From Xenopus tropicalis (taxonomy: Eukaryota > Chordata > Amphibia > Anura > Pipidae): 64,000 bases of DNA. The position numbers and the translations under genes are program-made. The notes under the pieces are model-generated. The model saw only the letters and a list, made by a program, of their open reading frames with translations, was not told the origin of the DNA and made no database searches. Of this stretch, positions 55,331-64,000 are shown in pieces. The stretch lies in the NCBI RefSeq assembly GCF_000004195.4, contig NC_030680.2, positions 6,982,995-7,046,994 of the forward strand. The letters run 5' to 3'. Every line of letters starts with the position of its first letter. Positions within the stretch are counted from its first letter, which is position 1.

Positions 55331-56104
55331 TGCCGTGTTGGTTAATGCAAATAGGCAACATGGGGCGCATAAAGTGGACGAGGGCCCCAACAATATTTAT
55401 AGGCAAAGGCACTAAAGCTATAGAAACTACTATAGGATATAGCAGTGCAGCTTATTGGCTGTTTGGTTTGATTATCCTGACAGTACAAATAAGCTCCTGG
55501 TTGGTTGTCGTGGGTAATTACTCATTGGTCTAACTGCACAAGCCAGCAGAATCTGATTGGTTCCCTTATTATCTTGTACTAGACCGCTAATTGCTGATTG
55601 GTTGCTATGGGGTAGCTGTACTGGTGCAATTTAACAACCAATGTTACACCCAAAGCAACCAGCAGGTAACATTTACTAGTCATTTGAAAGCAACCATCTG
55701 ATTGGTTGCTGTCGGTTACTAGACTTTCCCAACCTTATTACATTACCCCTCCCCTTAGTCTTCATATGTCCACACTTCCAGATGCTCAGTGGCCCACCGG
55801 CCCAATAAGGGGACACCTACAGAAACACCTGCATACCCGGTTGTACCCCCAGTTAGAGTGAGTACAGGAGTTATGATCTAACAAAAGAAAGGGGAATTCC
55901 CTTTTGGGGAAAAGTGTGTTTGTGCCAGAAAAAAACATAAACTTAAAAGTAAACAACAAATGATTGGCCCATGTGGCATCTAGCCAAGTGCATTTACTGC
56001 TTGCCCACAGGTGGGGCACCTACATATCCTACTCTGCCCAACAGGAACCTTGCCAGTAACATTAATAACAAGTGTGTGGAAATAATGATCCACCTTTCTA
56101 ACGT
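55331..56104. other. No gene recognised; diverged GATTGGTTGCTATGG repeat
   Basis: Several GATTGGTTGCTATGG / AACAACCAATG segments at 55590-55725 look like eroded palindromic MITE pieces. Otherwise nothing distinctive. Confidence 0.45.
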
Positions 56105-56205
56105 TATATTAGATTGTAAGCTCTGCTGGGCAGGGCCAGTAATTGTGTATTTGGTGTATTTACGCTGCTATTGTTCAGTGCTGATGCTTTATAAATAGGG
56201 GTTAA
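56105..56205 (+). mobile_element. L2/CR1-like retroelement 3' tail
   Basis: TTAGATTGTAAGCTCTGCTG, GGGCAGGGCC, then GTGTATTTACGCTGC and TGCTTTATAAATAG. This is the conserved 3' tail pattern of L2/CR1-type elements and a single-copy relative of the 51-bp array at 22385-23565. Confidence 0.55.
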
Positions 56206-56294
56206 TATTAATGCCTGGGGCAATGGATGTAAGTGCAGATGTATTCTGCTTCCCTGTACAGTTATTTATCATCAGGGAGCTAATTATTTTGCAG

Positions 56295-56612
56295 TAATAG
56301 GGTGCAGGCTGCAATGGAGCCCGGTACGTCCTGCCGGCCCTATGGCACCCCCAGTGCTGCACAGTATGGATAGAGCCAGTATCCCATAGATAGAGCCAGT
56401 ATCCCGTAGATAGAGCCGGTACCCCATAGATAGAGCCGGTACCCCGTAGATAGAGCCGGTATCCCATAGACAGAGCCGGTAACCCGTAGATAGAGCCGGT
56501 ACCCCATAGATAGAGCCGGTAACCCATAGATAGAGCTCTTGCAGAAGTGGGCGCAGGCTGTAATGGAGCCCGGTATGTCCTGCTGGCCCTATGGCACCCC
56601 CAACGCTGCACA
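56295..56612 (+). repeat. Second 20-bp array within a ~247-bp duplication
   Basis: Nine units of the GGTATCCCATAGATAGAGCC repeat (56365-56540) are bracketed by two copies of a 65-bp segment with TGGAGCCCGGTACGTCCTGC and CCCTATGGCACCCCCA, at 56301 and 56548. Confidence 0.88.
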
Positions 56613-57750
56613 GAATAGGAGATAAGCTGTGATTATTGGGGGTTGGTTCTTTCCCATCAGATGTGGAGGCTCCTCAGGCAGCGGAAGGGTTAAGAGGGGA
56701 CCCTCGGCCCCGGGCGTAGGCTGCAGCATTCGAATGAATGGAACCTGTGTGTCTTTCTGGGAAAGTATTTGCTGTTTTTGTTGGTTTCAGCCCAATTCCT
56801 CCATGTTTGTGTTATGATCGAGGTTATAATGACCGACATATATCCCTGAATAAGCGCAGATTCCGTGCCCTCTGATTGGCCAACCAGCCCCAGCCCTATA
56901 ATTTGCCTTTACATTGTGTTACTGTATAACTGGCTGCATTCCATCACCTGATTCTGCTTTTTGGGGTTAGTTTCCCTTTAAACAAGTTCTGCCTAATTAT
57001 CAGGGTTGATAATCTCATCTTCACACTCGGCTGACCATACTGAATAGCTCGGCCTCACTGGGGGACGTATCACTAATGAGCAGGGATTGGGGGGGTCACG
57101 GAATAACTGGGCGCCCAATGCTCAGCTTATTGTAATTCAGTTTAAAGGGGAACTACATCTCCCAAAACAAATGCCAGAGCCAAGCATTGACCTGAATATC
57201 AACAGAACTGAATTATGTTGGCCATAACTGTGGCCAATTACAACCCATGTTGCCATAAGCCCGGCCCATAAAGCACAAACCCCGCCCCTTTAGAGCCATT
57301 GGCTGCCACGGTGTAAACAACTGAACCCTTAAGTGTTTCAACAAAGCTGTTTATAAAGTAGAGGGAAATTGTCTGTAGACTTTATATACTCCGTGTAGCA
57401 CTGTGCATAGGGTCTTGTTCTAACTCTTGAAACAATGTAGCAGAAGTCGGGTCCTGCCCAATGGATAAGCATTTCCCTTCAGCTCCGCGCCCAGAGCATT
57501 CCTGTTGGGCCAGGGCGTGTTCATGAGTAAAACAGTTTCACCAACAAAGATTTACGTCCTGCAGGGAAAGTCCTGGGATTATAAATAACAAACCCTCTCT
57601 CTTCTCTAGTTCCGCCTCTTGATACAATGTAGCACAAGTCGGCCTTGTATGTTTCTTCCCAGGTCTGCCAATCAGCTGCTTCATTGTTACATTGTTTCCA
57701 TAGCAACACTAGGGTGGGCAGTAGCAATGGCCATGCAGACTGACAGAATG
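56613..57750. other. No gene recognised
   Basis: Includes one isolated GGGGAACTACATCTCCCAAA at 57147-57166, similar to the ZNF143-type motif. It sits next to TTTAAAGGGG and may be a MITE end. Otherwise unremarkable. Confidence 0.4.
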
Positions 57751-57754
57751 AATG

Positions 57755-59735
57755 GATATTGGGGAGTTGTATCAGGAGTCAGAACCAGCAGTGCAGGGAA
57801 GGGAAAGGGACAGACACAGTGACAGTTACACATAACTATAAACCCAGTGAGAATGAGGAATGAATGGATATTGGGGAGTTGTATCAGGAGTCAGAACCAG
57901 CAGTGCAGGGAAGGGAAAGGGACAGACACAGTGACAGTTACACATAACTATAAACCCAGTGAGAATGAGGAATGAATGGATATTGGGGAGTTGTATCAGG
58001 AGTCAGAACCAGCAGTGCAGGGAAGGGAAAGGGACAGACACAGTGACAGTTACACATAACTATAAACCCAGTGAGAATGAGGAATGAATGGATATTGGGG
58101 AGTTGTATCAGGAGTCAGAACCAGCAGTGCAGAGAAGGGAAAGGGGCAGACACAGTGACAGTTACACATAACTATAAACCCAGTGAGAATGAGGAATGAA
58201 TGGATATTGGGGAGTTGTATCAGGAGTCAGAACCAGCAGTGCAGGGAAGGGAAAGGGACAGACACAGTGACAGTTACACATAACTATAAACCCAGTGAGA
58301 ATGAGGGATGAATGGATATTGGGGAGTTGTATCAGGAGTCAGAACCAGCAGTGCAGGGAAGGGAAAGGGACAGACACAGTGACAGTTACACATAACTATA
58401 AACCCAGTGAGAATGAGGAATGAATGGATATTGGGGAGTTGTATCAGGAGTCAGAACCAGCAGTGCAGGGAAGGGAAAGGGACAGACACAGTGACAGTTA
58501 CACATAACTATAAACCCAGTGAGAATGAGGAATGAATGGATATTGGGGAGTTGTATCAGGAGTCAGAACCAGCAGTGCAGGGAAGGGAAAGGGACAGACA
58601 CAGTGACAGTTACACATAACTATAAACCCAGTGAGAATGGGGAATGAATGGATATTGGGGAGTTGTATCAGGAGTCAGAACCAGCAGTGCAGGGAAGGGA
58701 AAGGGACAGACACAGTGACAGTTACACATAACTATAAACCCAGTGAGAATGAGGGATGAATGGATATTGGGGAGTTGTATCAGGAGTCAGAACCAGCAGT
58801 GCAGGGAAGGGAAAGGGACAGACACAGTGACAGTTACACATAACTATAAACCCAGTGAGAATGAGGAATGAATGGATATTGGGGAGTTGTATCAGGAGTC
58901 AGAACCAGCAGTGCAGGGAAGGAAAAGGGACAGACACAGTGACAGTTACACATAACTATAAACCCAGTGAGAATGAGGAATGAATGGATATTGGGGAGTT
59001 GTATCAGGAGTCAGAACCAGCAGTGCAGAGAAGGGAAAGGGACAGACACAGTGACAGTTACACATAACTATAAACCCAGTGAGAATGAGGAATGAATGGA
59101 TATTGGGGAGTTGTATCAGGAGTCAGAACCAGCAGTGCAGAGAAGGGAAAGGGACAGACACAGTGACAGTTACACATAACTATAAACCAGTGAGAATGAG
59201 GAATGAATGGATATTGGGGAGTTGTATCAGGAGTCAGAACCAGCAGTGCAGGGAAGGGAAAGGGACAGACACAGTGACAGTTACACATAACTATAAACCC
59301 AGTGAGAATGAGGAATGAATGGGTATTGGGGAGTTGTATCAGGAGTCAGAACCAGCAGTGCAGGGAAGGGAAAGGGACAGACACAGTGACAGTTACACAT
59401 AACTATAAACCCAGTGAGAATGAGGAATGAATGGATATTGGGGAGTTGTATCAGGAGTCAGAACCAGCAGTGCAGAGAAGGGAAAGGGACAGACACAGTG
59501 ACAGTTACACATAACTATAAACCCAGTGAGAATGAGGAATGAATGGATATTGGGGAGTTGTATCAGGAGTCAGAACCAGCAGTGCAGAGAAGGGAAAGGG
59601 ACAGACACAGTGACAGTTACACATAACTATAAACCCAGTGAGAATGAGGAATGAATGGATATTGGGGAGTTGTATCAGGAGTCAGAACCAGCAGTGCAGA
59701 GAAGGGAAAGGGACAGACAGACACAGTGACTAAAC
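57755..59735 (+). repeat. 112-bp satellite array A
   Basis: About 17.5 copies of a 112-bp unit: GAATGAATGGATATTGGGGA, GTTGTATCAGGAGTCAGAAC, CAGCAGTGCAGGGAAGGGAA and CAGTTACACATAACTATAAA. Nearly identical units; the same unit forms 63361-63880. Confidence 0.97.
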
Positions 59736-61344
59736 CCAATGCATTGAGCTGCCAGACACAAGTTCAGTGGCCGTAGCCGGCGGGTTGGAATGCGTCTGTG
59801 ACATCAGAGGTAGTTCGGACCCGGACCGACCGGTCTGGCAGATTTTAGAGAAATGCGGCCCTGCGAGTTGGTTGCCATTCAGAGCAGCGTCCGGCTATTT
59901 ATATTCTCTGCACTGCGGGTTCTGACTACTGCAGTTCAACAAACTAGTCAACAAGCTCATGTTGCCTTAAAACTTCCAAATGACGTCATAATTTCCCCCC
60001 CCCTGCATTCAGTAGTAAGGATATTCAGATGGGTGTTCGTGCTTAGGGCAGATGCCAACCCGCTTTGAGCTCGAACCCCCAACTAAATAGAATTGAACTG
60101 CTAAGGATCCTGAAGGATTCCCCAGTTTGATTACTGATAAATCTGCCTGAGTCTTTGTTTTCATTACATATTTCTGGTCTTTTGTCTTCACCCCCCTGTA
60201 TATAGACTAAGGTGGCAACTGGTAGCCATCCCAGGTTGTATTGGGCAATGCATACTGCTGTGCCAGGGGCATAACCCAATATAGACGTTATACCTGATTG
60301 CCCCAGTGAGGGCCTGAGCAAGATGCATAAAGGGGGGCAGTATCCTGGACCGGGGTGCACTGGTTTAGGGGGGAAAAGGTTAGTATCTATACTCCAGGGG
60401 TGTCTTCTCTATTGGTACCCTCCAACATGGTATATATGTATATGGTTGAACATGATGGGCATAGGTCTTATTTCAACCTCAGCTACTATGTAGCGTATTT
60501 AGATGTAAAGGCTACAGAGTCAGGACCTCGGCTGCTTATCTCTGTCACATGACTAATATATAAAGCCTGGTTAGACCTGTCCTTGCCTTGTGATTGGTCA
60601 GTGCTGTGGAATGTTGTCTCGTTATTCTCGTTATCAAGAGGAGGGGGGTTATCCTCTTACCCTCCCTCCCCCATTGCGTCTCAGGGAAAGCAGCACCTGT
60701 GTGGGGGTCTCCCACGCACCCACCCAAGGGTTCTCCATGTCCCCAGACAGCACCCACTCAATCTGCAGAGCTGTATTTGCTAAACCGGCATTGCTGCACT
60801 CTACAGGCCAGTTTGCTTCCCCACTCCCCTAAGGCAGCCTATTGGATTCATAAATGAGCACTATAATCTATAAAAATATATATATATTAGATGCTGATAA
60901 TGACTCGCCTACTGAATCACAAGATCTGGCTATTTATATAGAGGGGTTGGGGGTATGGAGTTGCCCCTGGGTGAGGCTATTTTGCTGCGATTGTGGCACA
61001 ACTGGCCTTGTACTTATCACATATTGTTATTGTTGGAGAATGTAGAGGCCGAGGGGTGGGGGTAAATATTGTCTCATTGTTTGTTTAATTCCATGTGGCC
61101 GATTCCTGGGCTACTGCCGGCCTTGCTAGCCACTCACTGGCCATTACTAGCCTACCTGCCCCTTACCTGCTGCCGGGGGTGTCACTATAAAAGTACCGAC
61201 CCTGTGATTGTCAGGTACCCAGGGGGGCCCATATGGCACTGAGTTTAGGGGGGCCCTAATATTTGGGGGGTCCATAACTTCTTGTTACACCCCTGCCCCC
61301 TGCCCCGGTTTAGTATCTTATTTGTCCCTGGGCTCTGTATGTTT
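59736..61344. other. No gene recognised
   Basis: Between the 112-bp array and exon-1 copy 2. Contains a fragment of the 1880-2090 repeat family at 60440-60495 and a (TA)n run near 60878. No exon identified. Confidence 0.4.
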
Positions 61345-61588
61345 TCCTAGATAGCGGTGAGCACCCTGTGCTTTGTGCCAGGCACCCAGGGGTGGGCAGG
61401 ACCAAGGAAGGAACCAGCCATACGGTGGGTGGGAGGGGACAGAGCCCAGGGACTGGCAGGAATATATTCGGGAACTGGGTGCATTTTGAGTCATGGCACT
61501 GAGAGAGGAGCTGCTGAAGCCCATATGGCACGCCTTCTACGCCCTGCAAGTGGGCAAGTCTGGGTGCGTCTCCAAATCTCAGCTCAAA
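61345..61588 (+). CDS. swap70 exon 1, diverged second copy
   Basis: Duplicate of 49548-49799, 11.8 kb downstream, same strand. The ATG at 61493 opens 32 codons ending at a matching donor AAA|GTAAGT at 61589: [20 protein letters not shown] then [12 protein letters not shown]. No stop or frame shift. Relative to copy 1 the first 45 bases have one (silent) change and the next 51 have 17. Thr16 becomes Tyr, Asp19 Gln, Asp21 Gly and Lys25 Cys, removing both acidic residues of the EF-like loop. The upstream GGCACCCAGGGG, GGAAGGAAC and GTGCATTT blocks are also shared. It may be an alternative first exon or an early pseudo-exon; I cannot tell which without transcripts. Confidence 0.65.
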
Positions 61589-61799
61589 GTAAGTCGGCAA
61601 ATGCCCCTTCCGCAGTACCCCCGGGGTATCTTAGTTGCCACCTGTGCCCACCTGTTTGTATGTAGTTTTATCCTTGCAGTTTTGGACTCTGTCTTAATGC
61701 TAATTAACTCAGAATGAACCTATATTTATAGTAAAACAACTATGTTTCCTTAATGTTAATTCAAAACTAATGTTTTAGATTGTCCCCTAAAGTACCTAC

Positions 61800-62715
61800 A
61801 TGGCAGGGCCCCCTTAGCTCACCCCAAATCCCCCCCTAACTGGCCTTCAGGCTGGGCCCCCTTAGCCCATAACAAGGTTACAGATATATAGAAACATTGG
61901 GGTAACAGTCACCCCGCTATAGTTCCAGGGGTACCCAGGGCACAAATAAGCACTCACCCCAAATCCCCCCCTAACTGGCCTTCAGGCTGGGCCCCCTTAG
62001 CCCATAACAAGGTTACAGATATATAGAAACATTGGGGTAACAGTCACCCTGCTATAGTTCCAGGGGTACCCAGGGCACAAATAAGCACCCCAAATCCCCC
62101 CCTAACTGGCCTTCAGGCTGAGCCCCCTTAGCCCATAACAAGGTTACAGATATATAGAAACATTGGGGTAACAGTCACCCCGCTATAGTTCCAGGGGTAC
62201 CCAGGGCACAAATAAGCACTCACCCCAAATCCCCCCCTAACTGGCCTTCAGGCTGGGCCCCCTTAGCCCATAACAAGGTTACAGATATATAGAAACATTG
62301 GGGTAACAGTCACCCTGCTATAGTTCCAGGGGTACCCAGGGCACAAATAAGCACTCACCCCAAATCCCCCCCTAACTGGCCTTCAGGCTGGGCTCCCTTA
62401 GCCCATAACAAGGTTACAGATATATAGAAACATTGGGGTAACAGTCACCCCGCTATAGTTCCAGGGGTACCCAGGGCACAAATAAGCACTCACCCCAAAT
62501 CCCCCCCTAACTGGCCTTCAGGCTGGGCCCCCTTAGCCCATAACAAGGTTACAGATATATAGAAACATTGGGGTAACAGTCACCCCGCTATAGTTCCAGG
62601 GGTACCCAGGGCACAAATAAGCACTCACCCCAAATCCCCCCTAACTGGCCTTCAGGCTGGGCCCCCTTAGCCCATAACAAGGTTACAGATATATAGAAAC
62701 ATTGGGGTGACAGTC
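61800..62715 (+). repeat. 134-bp satellite array, copy D
   Basis: About seven units of the 134-bp satellite, + orientation as at 10.6 and 17.1 kb. One unit lacks a few bases (AAGCACCCCAAATCC). Confidence 0.97.
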
Positions 62716-63360
62716 ACCCAGTATATAAGAGACAATATTAGAAGATTTTTTCCATTTCATGGGCAAACTGGAGAGACAGGGACTTTTTTTTCCTTCTGAA
62801 TCATCTAGAAGCCGAGGGAAGAGTTGACCTTGGTGGGTATATTTCTGTAGCTCGGCTGCTGAGTGGCCGGGGGCACACAATGAGAGTAGGGTAAATATTT
62901 GCCCTATTAATGGGGGGCAGTCAGAGGTGCTGGTGCCCAGGGAAGGGCTTTGGGGACCATCGACATCTTTCGTGGGGATAAAGAAATACCTACAGGGGGA
63001 GACCTAGTGGGGCAGAAGCCTCTCTGTGATGCACCCCTATATTTGTTTATATACCTATTTCAGATTTGTGGCTACGAACAGGTTCTATGTGGCAAGGGGA
63101 GGGGGGCATAGATTAATTCCATGACCTATAACAGCCAATCAGTGGCAGATTTCATCTGCATGGGGCTACAAAGGGTTAATTAAGCGCAAAGTGGGAGTTA
63201 AGGGGGGGGGGGGCAGCTTTCTGCATCGCTGGGGATTCAAGTGATCTCCCGAAACCAACCCGAAACCTGGCTGTTCCAGTCGGTGGGTTTAGTGCTCAGT
63301 TAAATTAATTTAATGCACACGTGGAAGGCAAACGGGGCCCCCAGAACTGCCCCTGGCCCT
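62716..63360. other. No gene recognised
   Basis: Unremarkable sequence with a G run near 63203. Nothing coding or repetitive recognised. Confidence 0.4.
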
Positions 63361-63880
63361 GAAACCCAGTGAGAATGAGGAATGAATGGATATTGGGGAG
63401 TTGTATCAGGAGTCAGAACCAGCAGTGCAGGGAAGGGAAAGGGACAGACACAGTGACAGTTACACATAACTATAAACCCAGTGAGAATGAGGAATGAATG
63501 GATATTGGGGAGTTGTATCAGGAGTCAGAACCAGCAGTGCAGGGAAGGGAAAGGGACAGACACAGTGACAGTTACACATAACTATAAACCCAGTGAGAAT
63601 AAGGGATGAATGGGTATTGGGGAGTTGTATCAGGAGTCAGAACCAGCAGTGCAGGGAAGGGAAAGGGACAGACACAGTGACAGTTACACATAACTATAAA
63701 CCCAGTGAGAATGAGGAATGAATGGATATTGGGGAGTTGTATCAGGAGTCAGAACCAGCAGTGCAGAGAAGGGAAAGGGACAGACACAGTGACAGTTACA
63801 CATAACTATAAACCCAGTGAGAATGAGGAATGAATGGATATTGGGGAGTTGTATCAGGAGTCAGAACCAGCAGTGCAGAG
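63361..63880 (+). repeat. 112-bp satellite array B
   Basis: About 4.6 units of the same 112-bp satellite as 57755-59735, same orientation. Ends abruptly after CAGCAGTGCAGAGAG. Confidence 0.96.
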
Positions 63881-64000
63881 AGTATAAACCGACTGCAATC
63901 TAAGTGTCAGATTAAAGATGAATAACGTGGCTACGTGACTGGGTGCTTAGTGGCCACATTGGCGGATCTCAGTGGGGCGTTACTGGGGACTTCCTGCCCC

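Noticed and set aside
54093..55412. Minus-strand open frame of 359 aa and companions (LYLWVTGSIYG repeats)
   Set aside because: Pure translation of the 20-bp minisatellite; the same peptide appears in all three frames.

Overview
This window is vertebrate nuclear DNA, almost certainly from a clawed frog (Xenopus; I lean to X. tropicalis but cannot exclude X. laevis). Three lines of evidence support this. Coding exons are small, have GT/AG borders and are separated by long repeat-rich introns. The dispersed repeats with TTAA-AGGGG ends and a TTCAATTGGTCTTCATTTTT core are typical of Xenopus T2/Kolobok-type MITEs. The gene order znf143 - wee1 - swap70 matches the conserved vertebrate block (human 11p15).

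Layout. (1) 1-5.35 kb: the 3' end of znf143 (Staf), + strand. It has three recognisable coding exons for the C-terminal region after the zinc fingers, then a 3' UTR. (2) 5.35-30.2 kb: about 25 kb of intergenic DNA with no gene I can support. It is filled with MITEs and long tandem arrays: 197-bp, 57-bp, 134-bp, 104-bp, about 94-bp, 51-bp, 103-bp and 30-bp units. (3) 30.3-41.9 kb: the complete wee1 gene, + strand. It has a CpG-rich promoter, 11 coding exons (1806 nt, 601 aa) and a 3' UTR of about 1.45 kb. Introns 1 and 5 carry minisatellites with splice-site-like or C-rich units. (4) 42-48.7 kb: intergenic repeats, including an inverted 134-bp array, two more 104-bp arrays and a decayed minus-strand L1/Tx1-like retrotransposon whose ORF1 region contains a 48-bp minisatellite. 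(5) 48.8-64 kb: the start of swap70, + strand. A 34-bp minisatellite made of ZNF143/THAP11-type motifs lies just upstream of exon 1 (49704-49799). The rest is large tandem arrays plus a diverged second copy of exon 1 at 61493-61588. Later swap70 exons lie beyond the window.

The three proteins are a transcription factor (ZNF143), a mitotic inhibitory kinase (WEE1) and a PH-domain/coiled-coil guanine-nucleotide exchange adaptor (SWAP70). They share a conserved neighbourhood, not a pathway. The most noteworthy signals are the array of about 19 ZNF143-type motifs upstream of swap70, the duplicated and EF-loop-altered swap70 first exon, a full ZNF143-type site in the znf143 3' UTR, the tandem CAG|GT arrays in wee1 intron 1, and satellites shared between separate arrays across the window. 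I saw no CRISPR, operon, tRNA or rRNA.
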